This document shows positions 30,151 through 38,461 of a DNA stretch of 64,000 nt, in pieces. The stretch is from Pseudomonas brassicacearum (lineage in GTDB: Bacteria > Pseudomonadota > Gammaproteobacteria > Pseudomonadales > Pseudomonadaceae), in assembly GCF_003732265.1 (NCBI RefSeq), contig NZ_MOBK01000006.1, positions 62,001 through 126,000 of the forward strand, written 5' to 3'. Positions within the stretch are counted from its first letter, which is position 1. Every line of letters begins with the position of its first letter. The notes under the pieces are model-generated. The model was given only the letters and a program-made list of their open reading frames with translations. It was not told the DNA's origin and did no database searches. The position numbers and the translations under genes were made by a program.

Positions 30151-30501
30151 ATGACTAACAAAATCATCCTTGCACTCGAAGCAGAGCAGATGACCAAAGA
30201 GATCCCTACCTTTGCCCCGGGCGACACCATTGTCGTTCAGGTGAAAGTGAAGGAAGGCGACCGTTCGCGTCTGCAAGCGTTCGAAGGTGTTGTTATCGCC
30301 AAGCGTAACCGCGGCGTAAACAGTGCATTCACCGTTCGTAAAATCTCCAACGGTGTTGGCGTAGAGCGTACTTTCCAGACCTACAGCCCGCAAATCGACA
30401 GCATGGCCGTTAAACGTCGCGGTGACGTACGTAAAGCCAAGCTGTACTACCTGCGTGACCTGTCCGGTAAAGCAGCTCGCATCAAGGAAAAACTGGCTTA
30501 A
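30151..30501 (+). CDS. rplS: 50S ribosomal protein L19
   Basis: L19 (116 residues) sits at the 30S-50S interface. The family patterns [35 protein letters not shown] and [17 protein letters not shown] are present. It is the last gene of the operon and is followed at once by a strong terminator. Confidence 0.98.
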
Positions 30502-30519
30502 GTCCAGCTTCCGATGCAG

Positions 30520-30548
30520 AAAAAAGCAGCCTTCGGGCTGCTTTTTTG
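30520..30548 (+). terminator. Rho-independent terminator of the rpsP operon
   Basis: Stem AAAGCAGCC-TTCG-GGCTGCTTT with a stable UUCG-type loop and six Ts. Confidence 0.95.
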
Positions 30549-30642
30549 TTGCCTGCGATTTATGCCGGCAATGGTTCCGCGAGTGCGCGAGCCATGAAAG
30601 ACTGTCCACCACTTTTTGGTTACCTGCCTTGCCTGAGTCTTT

Positions 30643-31539
30643 ATGCCTGCCATTGATCATCCCCTGATAGACCAATTCCTCGACGCCCTGTGGCTGGAGA
30701 AAGGTCTTTCCGACAACACCCGCGATGCCTATCGCAGTGACCTGGCCCTGTTCAACGGCTGGTTGCAGGAGAAGGGCCTGGAGTTGGTCAATGCCGGTCG
30801 CGAGTTGATCCTTGATCACCTGGCCTGGCGCCTGGAGCAGAACTACAAACCCCGTTCCACCGCGCGATTTCTCTCGGGTGTGCGTGGCTTTTATCGCTAC
30901 CTGCTGCGGGAAAAACTGATCGCCGTCGACCCGACCCTGCGCGTCGACATGCCTCAGTTGGGCAGGCCGTTGCCAAAATCCTTGTCGGAAGCCGACGTCG
31001 AAGCCTTGCTCAAGGCCCCGGATTTGAGCGAAGCCATCGGCCAGCGTGACCGCGCCATGCTTGAAGTGCTTTACGCCTGTGGCTTGCGAGTGACGGAGCT
31101 GATCAGCCTGACGCTGGAACAGGTCAACCTGCGTCAGGGTGTGCTCAGGGTGATGGGCAAGGGCAGCAAGGAGCGACTGGTGCCGATGGGGGAGGAGGCG
31201 ATTGTCTGGGTCGAACGCTACATGCGCGACGCCCGTGGCGAACTGCTCAGTGGTCGTCCCAGCGATGTGTTGTTTCCCAGCCAGCGCGGTGAGCAGATGA
31301 CCCGCCAGACGTTCTGGCACCGCATCAAGCACCAGGCCAAGGTCGCCGGGATCGGCAAGTCGCTGTCGCCGCACACCTTGCGCCATGCCTTCGCCACGCA
31401 CCTGCTCAACCACGGCGCCGACCTGCGTGTGGTGCAAATGCTGCTCGGCCACAGCGATTTGTCGACGACCCAGATTTACACCCACGTCGCCCGGGCGCGC
31501 TTGCAAGACCTGCACGCCAAACATCACCCGCGTGGTTGA
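30643..31539 (+). CDS. xerD: Site-specific tyrosine recombinase XerD
   Basis: XerD (298 residues) with XerC resolves chromosome dimers at dif. It has an N-terminal SAM-like core-binding domain and a C-terminal catalytic domain with ACGLRVTEL (Arg), HTLRHAFATHLL (His/Arg), GHSDLSTTQ (His) and the nucleophile Y279 in QIYTHV, the same position as in E. coli XerD. It lies upstream of dsbC, the conserved Pseudomonas order, so it is the housekeeping enzyme and not a phage integrase. Confidence 0.96.
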   Translation: MPAIDHPLIDQFLDALWLEKGLSDNTRDAYRSDLALFNGWLQEKGLELVNAGRELILDHLAWRLEQNYKPRSTARFLSGVRGFYRYLLREKLIAVDPTLRVDMPQLGRPLPKSLSEADVEALLKAPDLSEAIGQRDRAMLEVLYACGLRVTELISLTLEQVNLRQGVLRVMGKGSKERLVPMGEEAIVWVERYMRDARGELLSGRPSDVLFPSQRGEQMTRQTFWHRIKHQAKVAGIGKSLSPHTLRHAFATHLLNHGADLRVVQMLLGHSDLSTTQIYTHVARARLQDLHAKHHPRG

Positions 31540-31570
31540 GTTGATACGGTTTTTCAATGGAATACCAACC

Positions 31571-31707
31571 TGTGGCGAGGGGGCTTGTCGGAACGCCGCA
31601 CCGCCCCGTTCGGTTGCGAAGCAGCCCCATCCTGGCGATTTCTACCTGGAAAATAGACCGCAAGACGACTGCTACGCAGCCGAACGGGGGCAAGCCCCCT
31701 CGCCACA
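31571..31707. repeat. Inverted repeat TGTGGCGAGGGGGCTTG family
   Basis: A 17-base perfect inverted repeat at both ends (31571-31587 and 31691-31707) encloses further complementary blocks (GCCCCGTTCGG / CCGAACGGGGG). A third intergenic dyad family, between xerD and dsbC. Confidence 0.88.
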
Positions 31708-31814
31708 ACGACCTTATGTGGTAGGCTTTGCCGGTTTGCACGATGGGCGGTTATGACCCGGTGTTTCGGCACGGGCGTTCTGATCGTCCCATTTGTCCGC
31801 CTTCAGGAGTTCTC

Positions 31815-32546
31815 ATGCGTCTGACCCAGATTTTCGCCGCCGCCGCCATTGCGTTGGTCAGCACCTTTGCCGTCGCCGATGACGCGGCCGACAAAGCCAT
31901 TCGTAAAAGCCTGGAAAACCTCCAGCTCGAAGTACCGGTAGAAAGCATTTCCGCCAGTCCGCTGCCAGGGATGTACGAAGTCAAACTCAAAGGCAGCCGT
32001 GTGCTCTACGCCAGCGCCGACGGCCAGTACGTCGTTCAGGGTTATCTGTTCCAGCTCAAGGACGGCAAGCCGGTCAACCTGACCGAGAAAACCGAGCGCC
32101 TGGGCATTTCCAAGCTGGTCAACGACATTCCGGTTGCGGAAACCGTGGTCTACCCGGCCATCGGCGAGACCAAATCGCACATCACCGTGTTCACCGACAC
32201 CACCTGCCCGTACTGCCACAAACTGCACGCCGAAGTGCCTGAGCTGAACAAGCGCGGCATCGAAGTGCGCTACGTCGCGTTCCCGCGCCAGGGCCTGGGC
32301 TCGCCGGGTGACGAGCAACTGCAAGCGGTCTGGTGCTCCAAGGACAAGAAAGCGGCCATGGACAAAATGGTCGACGGCAAGGAAATCAAGGCCGCCAAGT
32401 GCGATAACCCGGTTTCCAAGCAGTTTGCCCTTGGTCAGTCGATCGGCGTGAACGGCACACCGGCCATCGTTTTGGCCGACGGTCAGGTCATTCCGGGCTA
32501 CCAGCCTGCGCCACAAGTCGCCAAACTGGCACTGGGCGCGAAGTAA
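31815..32546 (+). CDS. dsbC: Periplasmic thiol:disulfide isomerase DsbC
   Basis: DsbC (243 residues) reshuffles wrong disulfides in the periplasm. A signal peptide (MRLTQIFAAAAIALVSTFAVA, about 1-21) precedes the dimerisation domain and a thioredoxin-fold domain with the active site CPYC at 131-134 and the cis-proline loop NGTPAIV. AGGAG lies upstream of the chosen ATG; the upstream open frame has no signal character. It is followed by hom, as in other pseudomonads. Confidence 0.96.
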   Translation: MRLTQIFAAAAIALVSTFAVADDAADKAIRKSLENLQLEVPVESISASPLPGMYEVKLKGSRVLYASADGQYVVQGYLFQLKDGKPVNLTEKTERLGISKLVNDIPVAETVVYPAIGETKSHITVFTDTTCPYCHKLHAEVPELNKRGIEVRYVAFPRQGLGSPGDEQLQAVWCSKDKKAAMDKMVDGKEIKAAKCDNPVSKQFALGQSIGVNGTPAIVLADGQVIPGYQPAPQVAKLALGAK

Positions 32547-32615
32547 ATTCGCATCGTCACGGTCAGCCATTGACGATCGTGGTCCGGCAGCGTCATCGCC
32601 GGGCCATTAATAGAG

Positions 32616-32666
32616 AACCGCGAGCACGCGGTTGTTTTCACGGCCGACCTTGAGTCGGCCGTTTTA
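32616..32666 (+). terminator. Two tandem hairpins before hom (terminator or attenuator)
   Basis: Hairpin 1 is AACCGCG-AGCA-CGCGGTT (32616-32633) followed by GTTTTC. Hairpin 2 is CGGCCGAC-CTTGA-GTCGGCCG (32641-32661) followed by TTTT. Both have terminator form and end 14 bases before the hom start. They may end dsbC transcripts or attenuate hom-thrC. No threonine-rich leader peptide was seen. Confidence 0.65.
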
Positions 32667-32679
32667 TGGGGAGTTCACA

Positions 32680-33984
32680 GTGAAACCGGTCAAAGTAGGC
32701 ATCTGTGGGTTAGGAACCGTCGGTGGCGGTACCTTCAACGTACTTCAGCGCAACGCCGAGGAAATTGCTCGTCGTGCCGGGCGTGGAATCGAAGTGGCAC
32801 AAATTGCCATGCGCACGCCAAAGCCTCAGTTCCAGACGACCGGTATTGCGATTACCAACGATGTCTTCGAAGTGGCCACGAACCCTGAGATCGACATCGT
32901 AATAGAGCTGATGGGCGGCTACACCGTTGCCCGCGAGCTGGTACTCAAGGCCATCGAGAATGGCAAGCATGTGGTCACCGCGAACAAGGCACTGATTGCC
33001 GTTCACGGTAATGAAATTTTCGCCAAGGCTCGCGAGAAAGGCGTGATCGTGGCGTTTGAAGCGGCTGTGGCCGGCGGCATTCCGGTGATCAAGGCGATCC
33101 GTGAAGGCCTGTCCGCCAACCGCATCAACTGGGTTGCCGGCATCATCAATGGCACCGGCAACTTCATCCTTACCGAAATGCGTGAGAAAGGTCGCACCTT
33201 CGAAGACGTGCTGGCCGAGGCGCAAGCCCTGGGCTACGCCGAAGCCGATCCGACCTTCGACGTAGAAGGCATCGACGCGGCTCACAAGCTGACGATCCTG
33301 GCGTCCATTGCGTTCGGTATCCCGCTGCAGTTCGACAAGGCTTACACCGAAGGCATCACCAAGTTGACCACCGCTGACGTGAACTACGCCGAAGCGCTGG
33401 GCTACCGCATCAAGCACCTCGGCGTGGCTCGCAGCACTGCGGCCGGTATCGAGTTGCGCGTGCACCCGACGCTGATCCCGGCTGATCGTTTGATCGCCAA
33501 CGTCAATGGCGTGATGAACGCCGTCATGGTCAACGGCGATGCTGCCGGTTCGACGCTGTTCTACGGCGCTGGCGCTGGCATGGAGCCAACCGCTTCGTCG
33601 GTGATCGCCGACCTGGTGGACGTGGTTCGCGCCATGACCTCCGACCCGGAAAACCGCGTACCGCATTTGGCCTTCCAGCCGGATTCGCTGTCGGCGCACC
33701 CGATCCTGCCGATCGAAGCCTGCGAAAGCGCCTACTACCTGCGCATTCAGGCCAAGGACCATCCGGGCGTGTTGGCCCAGGTGGCGAGCATCCTGTCGGA
33801 GCGCGGCATCAACATCGAATCGATCATGCAGAAAGAAGTAGAAGAGCATGACGGTCTGGTGCCGATGATCCTGCTGACGCACCGTGTGCTGGAACAGCAC
33901 ATGAACGACGCGATTGCCGCCCTTGAAGCGTTGACCGGTGTGGTCGGTCCGGTTGTACGGATCCGCGTCGAGCACCTGAACTAA
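32680..33984 (+). CDS. hom: Homoserine dehydrogenase
   Basis: Hom (434 residues) reduces aspartate semialdehyde to homoserine, the branch point to threonine and methionine. The N-terminal Rossmann motif is GICGLGTVGGG; the catalytic part has ANKALIAVHG and NGTGNFILTEM; an ACT domain in the last 80 residues (KDHPGVLAQVASILSERGI) is the usual site of threonine feedback. The start is GTG at 32680 with GGGGAG about 8 bases upstream. thrC follows after 66 bases. Confidence 0.96.
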   Translation: MKPVKVGICGLGTVGGGTFNVLQRNAEEIARRAGRGIEVAQIAMRTPKPQFQTTGIAITNDVFEVATNPEIDIVIELMGGYTVARELVLKAIENGKHVVTANKALIAVHGNEIFAKAREKGVIVAFEAAVAGGIPVIKAIREGLSANRINWVAGIINGTGNFILTEMREKGRTFEDVLAEAQALGYAEADPTFDVEGIDAAHKLTILASIAFGIPLQFDKAYTEGITKLTTADVNYAEALGYRIKHLGVARSTAAGIELRVHPTLIPADRLIANVNGVMNAVMVNGDAAGSTLFYGAGAGMEPTASSVIADLVDVVRAMTSDPENRVPHLAFQPDSLSAHPILPIEACESAYYLRIQAKDHPGVLAQVASILSERGINIESIMQKEVEEHDGLVPMILLTHRVLEQHMNDAIAALEALTGVVGPVVRIRVEHLN

Positions 33985-33998
33985 GCCGTTATCGTTCA

Positions 33999-34020
33999 CC
34001 GGGCCTGCGTGCGGGCCCGG
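33999..34020 (+). terminator. GC-rich hairpin between hom and thrC
   Basis: Stem CCGGGCC / GGCCCGG with an 8-base loop, followed only by GTTTG. It probably modulates readthrough or mRNA stability more than it terminates. Confidence 0.4.
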
Positions 34021-34050
34021 GTTTGCGAACACTGTCTATTGGAGCCAGTC

Positions 34051-35460
34051 ATGCGTTATATCAGTACCCGCGGCCAGGCACCGGCCCTGAATTTCGAAGA
34101 CGTCCTGCTGGCCGGACTCGCCACCGACGGCGGTCTGTACGTCCCGGAGAACCTGCCACGTTTCACCCAGGAAGAAATCGCTTCGTGGGCCGGCCTGCCG
34201 TATCACGAGCTGGCTTTCCGGGTGATGCGCCCGTTCGTCACCGGCAGCATCCCGGACGCCGATTTCAAAAAGATCCTCGAAGAAACGTACGGTGTGTTCT
34301 CTCACAACGCGGTGGCACCGTTGCGTCAGCTGAACGGCAACGAATGGGTCCTGGAGCTGTTCCACGGCCCGACCCTGGCGTTTAAAGACTTCGCCCTGCA
34401 ACTGCTCGGTCGTTTGCTCGACTACGTGCTGGAAAAGCGCGGTGAGCGCGTGGTGATTGTCGGCGCCACCTCCGGTGATACCGGTTCGGCCGCCATCGAA
34501 GGCTGCAAGCACTGCGAAAACGTCGACATCTTCATCCTGCACCCGCACAACCGTGTGTCCGAAGTGCAGCGTCGCCAGATGACCACCCTCTTCGGCGAGA
34601 ACATCCACAACATCGCCATCGAAGGCAACTTCGATGACTGCCAGGAAATGGTCAAGGCGAGCTTCGCCGACCAGAGCTTCCTCAAAGGCACGCGCCTGGT
34701 CGCGGTGAACTCGATCAACTGGGCGCGGATCATGGCCCAGATCGTTTACTACTTCCACGCCTCGCTGCAATTGGGTGGCCCGGCGCGTTCGGTGTCGTTC
34801 TCGGTGCCGACCGGCAACTTCGGCGACATCTTCGCCGGTTACCTGGCGCGCAACATGGGCCTGCCGATCAACCAGTTGATCGTCGCCACCAACCGCAACG
34901 ACATCCTGCACCGCTTCATGAGCGGCAACCAGTACGTCAAGGAAACCCTGCACGCCACGCTGTCGCCGTCGATGGACATCATGGTCTCGTCGAACTTCGA
35001 GCGTCTGCTGTTCGACCTCCACGGTCGCAACGGCGCAGCGATTGCCGGGTTGATGGACAGCTTCAAGCAGGGTGGCGGTTTCAGCGTCGAACAGGAACGC
35101 TGGACCGAAGCCCGCAAGCTGTTCGATTCCCTGGCCGTGGATGACGCACAAACCTGCGAAACCATCGCCGAAGTGTACGAGCAAACCGGCGAGCTGCTGG
35201 ACCCGCACACGGCCATCGGCGTGAAGGCCGCGCGCGAGTGCCGTCGCAGCCTGGACATTCCAATGGTGATCCTCGGCACGGCCCATCCGGTCAAATTCCC
35301 GGATGCCGTGCAGAAAGCCGGTGTAGGAAAAGCGCTTGAACTCCCTACACATCTTTCTGATTTGTTTGAGAGAGATGAGCGTTGCACCGTGTTGCCAAAC
35401 GACCTGAAAGCCGTGCAGGCCTTTGTCAGTCAGCATGGCAACCGTGGCAAGCCGTTGTAA
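34051..35460 (+). CDS. thrC: Threonine synthase
   Basis: ThrC (469 residues) is a PLP enzyme converting O-phosphohomoserine to threonine. MRYISTRGQAPALNFEDVLLAGLATDGGLYVP style N terminus, the PLP lysine in PTLAFKDFALQLLG, and GATSGDTGSAAIEG (phosphate binding) are all present. The start at 34051 has GGAG 7-8 bases upstream. It forms the threonine branch with hom, closed by a good terminator. Confidence 0.96.
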   Translation: MRYISTRGQAPALNFEDVLLAGLATDGGLYVPENLPRFTQEEIASWAGLPYHELAFRVMRPFVTGSIPDADFKKILEETYGVFSHNAVAPLRQLNGNEWVLELFHGPTLAFKDFALQLLGRLLDYVLEKRGERVVIVGATSGDTGSAAIEGCKHCENVDIFILHPHNRVSEVQRRQMTTLFGENIHNIAIEGNFDDCQEMVKASFADQSFLKGTRLVAVNSINWARIMAQIVYYFHASLQLGGPARSVSFSVPTGNFGDIFAGYLARNMGLPINQLIVATNRNDILHRFMSGNQYVKETLHATLSPSMDIMVSSNFERLLFDLHGRNGAAIAGLMDSFKQGGGFSVEQERWTEARKLFDSLAVDDAQTCETIAEVYEQTGELLDPHTAIGVKAARECRRSLDIPMVILGTAHPVKFPDAVQKAGVGKALELPTHLSDLFERDERCTVLPNDLKAVQAFVSQHGNRGKPL

Positions 35461-35483
35461 GCGGTAAAAGCTGTCACATTTTG

Positions 35484-35512
35484 AAGCCCGTCTCCTGACG
35501 GGCTTTCTCATT
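35484..35512 (+). terminator. Rho-independent terminator after thrC
   Basis: Stem AAGCCCGTC-TCCT-GACGGGCTT with a short T-rich tail (TCTCATTT). Confidence 0.85.
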
Positions 35513-35581
35513 TCTGCGTGCCACACTTATTGCGTTTTCGCCCCATGAAGGACGGGCGAGTTGATCGCGAAGGAAGTGGTA

Positions 35582-36934
35582 ATGCAGTTTTTCATAAGGC
35601 TCGGACCAGCCGTGTGCTGGATGTTTTTAGTCAGTGTCATGGGCTTTACCCAAACGGCGCTGGCAGCGCAATGGGTGAATTCCGAGGCGAAGGAGGCGGT
35701 TGTCGCTGCGGCGATCAAACTCGACGCAGAGGAGTTGCGATGGATTGCCGAGTACCCGCAAGTCACCGTTGCATCCGTGCAGTACCCGTTGTATCTGTTC
35801 AAGGATGAGCACGGCCAATGGAATGGCTTGAACAACGATTTGCTCAATCGCATCAGCGTCATGACGGGCTTGAAGTTTGTTCACGAAGAATCGTTTTCCA
35901 CCGATCAGATGCTCGGGCGTCTGGAAAGCGGCGCGGCGGACATGAGCACGACACTGGCGATGAATGGCGAACGCAAAGGATTTCTGGATTTCAGTCATGC
36001 ATTCGGTGGTGCTGGCTGGGTGTTCGTCGGGCGGGCAGAAGAGCCTCTGGTGCAGTCCCTCGAGCAGTTGTCGAAGAAAGTCCTGGTGTTGCCGACCCGG
36101 CATGCACTCGAAGGTACGATTCGCCACGACTATCCGGCGATCGAACTGCGCTCGGTCAAGACCTATGCCGAAGCCAGGGCATTGGTTGAAAGTGGTGAAG
36201 CCTTTGCCACCATCGAAAATGAAATCGGCGCGCAGCTTTATCCGCTGGGGCGACTCAAGGTCGGGCGTGCCGTGGAGGGCAAATGGGAGGCCGATCATCT
36301 GGCGGTACGCAAAGGTCAGTCGCCGTTGCTGAGCATCCTCAACAAGGCGCTTGAGGCCTTCCCACCTGCCGAGTTGCGGGCCATTCGCTTGAAGTGGCTT
36401 GGCGGAATCGGATCAATGAAGACTCCCTCCCTCTGGCAGCGGCTTAGCCCTTGGGGTTGTTGGGGAGTGATTGTCGTCGGTCTTTTTGGTCTGCTTTCAT
36501 TGCTCTGGAACCGACGCCTTGCCGGCTTGAACCAGCGACGCCTGACTGACCAGAAAAACCTCAACGATCAACTCGCCTTCCAGCATGCCTTGATGGATGC
36601 CATGCCCGATCCGGTGTTTGTACGTGATTTGCAAGGGCGTTTGATCATGTGCAACAAAAGTTATGAAGAGAGTCTGTCGACCCGTTTCGACCAGATTCAG
36701 GGGCGACAGTTGATCGAACTCGATCTCTTGCCCAAAGCGACTGCAGAACGCTTGCATGCAGAGTTCATCACCCTGTTGAGTACACGCAAGCCCCGGTTCA
36801 GTGAGCGTCAATTGGAGTTCAAGAACGGTGTCAGGGATATCTATCAGTGGACGGTGCCGTTCTACAGTGGCGATGGCCAATTGCGCGGTCTGCTCGGAGG
36901 CTGGACGGATCTGGACCGGCGGCGGGGCGAGTGA
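35582..36934 (+). CDS. Membrane protein with SBP_bac_3 and PAS domains, no kinase
   Basis: A 450-residue protein laid out like the sensor half of a BvgS/EvgS-type hybrid kinase: signal peptide (about 1-29), one periplasmic amino-acid-binding-protein-like domain (about 60-270), a membrane helix (about 291-309), a short linker and a PAS domain (about 330-445; MPDPVFVRDLQGRLIMCNKS). It stops in GWTDLDRRRGE, the point where such kinases continue into the dimerisation helix, so no histidine kinase or receiver is present. No kinase-like sequence follows in any frame before the next gene. It could be a truncated remnant or a stand-alone sensor acting through a partner. The ATG at 35582 is chosen for the signal peptide. 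Confidence 0.85.
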   Translation: MQFFIRLGPAVCWMFLVSVMGFTQTALAAQWVNSEAKEAVVAAAIKLDAEELRWIAEYPQVTVASVQYPLYLFKDEHGQWNGLNNDLLNRISVMTGLKFVHEESFSTDQMLGRLESGAADMSTTLAMNGERKGFLDFSHAFGGAGWVFVGRAEEPLVQSLEQLSKKVLVLPTRHALEGTIRHDYPAIELRSVKTYAEARALVESGEAFATIENEIGAQLYPLGRLKVGRAVEGKWEADHLAVRKGQSPLLSILNKALEAFPPAELRAIRLKWLGGIGSMKTPSLWQRLSPWGCWGVIVVGLFGLLSLLWNRRLAGLNQRRLTDQKNLNDQLAFQHALMDAMPDPVFVRDLQGRLIMCNKSYEESLSTRFDQIQGRQLIELDLLPKATAERLHAEFITLLSTRKPRFSERQLEFKNGVRDIYQWTVPFYSGDGQLRGLLGGWTDLDRRRGE

Positions 36935-37096
36935 GACGGCTGTTTTTTGCCTGTCATCTTTGCCGTGCATGCTCTATCAACCAGAGGCGCCGATGCGCCT
37001 GCACCTGGAATCCAGAACTTTCTTCTCGGGCCAGTGGTCATTTACTGTGAGCACGCCCCAGGCACTTTGTTTTCGGACTATTGAGTGGTGATCGAG

Positions 37097-37384
37097 ATGG
37101 AAAGTATCAGTCTATTGCTCGGTGAGGCGCTGAGCCCGTATCAGGTCACGCTGACCCCGTCGGGTGCCCATGGCGAATGCCTGGTGACGCTGAAGAATGC
37201 CGCCGGCGCGATGGTGGTGGAACGAGCCTTCAATCAGGCTCAGTTGACCGACAAGCGTCAGCTGACCGATGTCGTCGACGGCTTGCACCGCGACGTGCTC
37301 ATTGCCGAAGGACGGCTGGAGCCCTGTGTCATCGCGGCGTTGCGCAATGTGGCCCAGGAGAAAATGCTGGCTCGCAGAAATTGA
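37097..37384 (+). CDS. DUF3509 family protein
   Basis: A 95-residue cytoplasmic protein (MESISLLLGEALSPYQVTLT...) of the DUF3509 family, which is confined to Pseudomonas and relatives and has no known function. The internal NAAGAMVVERAFNQAQLTDKRQ pattern is typical. The ATG at 37097 is preferred to a GTG 12 bases earlier because family members begin with MESI. It stands alone before a terminator. Confidence 0.85.
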   Translation: MESISLLLGEALSPYQVTLTPSGAHGECLVTLKNAAGAMVVERAFNQAQLTDKRQLTDVVDGLHRDVLIAEGRLEPCVIAALRNVAQEKMLARRN

Positions 37385-37503
37385 CGTGATTGTTGTGGGA
37401 ACCTTCCTGCGCTTAAGTCAGTCAGACCATGTAACAGCAGGATCAAGCATTGTGCTCCGGTGCTTGTAGCTTGCTGCTACGGGTCTTTATGTAGACCACG
37501 TTT

Positions 37504-37541
37504 AACCCCGAGTCGTCTCCCCACTTCTCGGGGTTTCTTTT
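37504..37541 (+). terminator. Rho-independent terminator
   Basis: Stem AACCCCGAG / CTCGGGGTT (37504-37512 and 37527-37535) with a 14-base loop and the tail TCTTTTT. It lies between the convergent DUF3509 and binding-protein genes. Confidence 0.85.
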
Positions 37542-37554
37542 TGCCCGCGATTTG

Positions 37555-38409
37555 TCAGTGCTCGGCCTGATGCTCGAAAAACGCCTTGGTTTCTGTCAGG
37601 TAATCCTTTCGCCTTTCGGGATCGAGCCAGTCGGCGTACAGCTGATCCAGCCGCTCGCGAGGCAGCGTACGCAATAGCTGATTTATTTCGTTGATCGCCT
37701 GTCGGCCCTGGGCTGTGTTGGAGCAACCGATGTGCCCGGACAGATATTTGCCCGTGCCTTTGATCGGATAAAACTTCAGCTCGTCATCGGACATGTGTTC
37801 TTGACGAGCCAGGTAGCGAATTTCTGGCCAGTAACCCAGCACCACCTGCAATCGTCCCAGACGTTGCATTTGCAACAGGCTGCCGAGCGCGTCGTTACCG
37901 TAGTGAGGCATCAGAGCACCGACCGGTGCCTGTTTTAGCAATGTATCGAGGACTTGTCCGTAACTGCGCTCGGCCACCACTCCGACTTTCTTGCCACTGC
38001 CGGCCAGCAGCGCCGCCAGATCGACTTCACCGTCGATCAGAAAGGGTTCCAGCACCGATCGATCTTCCTTGCGAACAACAAGGCCATTGCTCACGGCGCG
38101 GAAGGCCGGTATCGAAAACGCAATCCACTGTTCCCGCTCCTTGGTCCAGACAAGCGAGGGATCACACGTAAACGACGCTTCGTGGAGCATTTGCATGCCG
38201 CGGGCGCGGTTGACCCGCATCAGGGTATGTTCGTACTGCGGCATGCCGGCGATTAATATCGGCAGCATCTGATCGATAATCCCCTGACCTTTTTTCGGTC
38301 CCTCGAAGATCATCACTGGCGGTATATCGCGCAGCAACCAGATCAGCGTCTCTTTAGGTTGCGCCGAGGCAGGTGAGGCCAACCCGGCCAATAGCCAGAA
38401 AGCCGCCAT
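37555..38409 (-). CDS. Periplasmic solute-binding-like protein (SBP_bac_3 / TIGR02285 type)
   Basis: A roughly 284-residue secreted protein. From ATG 38409 a signal-like segment MAAFWLLAGLASPASA leads into a type 2 periplasmic-binding fold (KETLIWLLRDIPPVMI...). It resembles the TIGR02285 family of unassigned solute-binding homologues. The start is uncertain: no good ribosome site precedes 38409, and a longer basic N terminus would extend into the CoA-transferase gene. No transporter subunits are nearby, so it is an orphan. It ends before the shared terminator. Confidence 0.75.
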   Translation of the reverse strand: MAAFWLLAGLASPASAQPKETLIWLLRDIPPVMIFEGPKKGQGIIDQMLPILIAGMPQYEHTLMRVNRARGMQMLHEASFTCDPSLVWTKEREQWIAFSIPAFRAVSNGLVVRKEDRSVLEPFLIDGEVDLAALLAGSGKKVGVVAERSYGQVLDTLLKQAPVGALMPHYGNDALGSLLQMQRLGRLQVVLGYWPEIRYLARQEHMSDDELKFYPIKGTGKYLSGHIGCSNTAQGRQAINEINQLLRTLPRERLDQLYADWLDPERRKDYLTETKAFFEHQAEH

Positions 38410-38461
38410 TGCGCACCCGTTGCGGGGGGCGTGGAGGGCTGATGAAAGCAGGCGCTTCAGC

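Noticed and set aside
32547..32679. A threonine leader peptide before hom
   Set aside because: No short frame with a ribosome site and clustered Thr/Ile codons was found ahead of the tandem hairpins.
36935..37096. Remaining kinase codons downstream of the SBP-PAS protein
   Set aside because: All three forward frames were read; none shows an H-box or ATP-binding motif.
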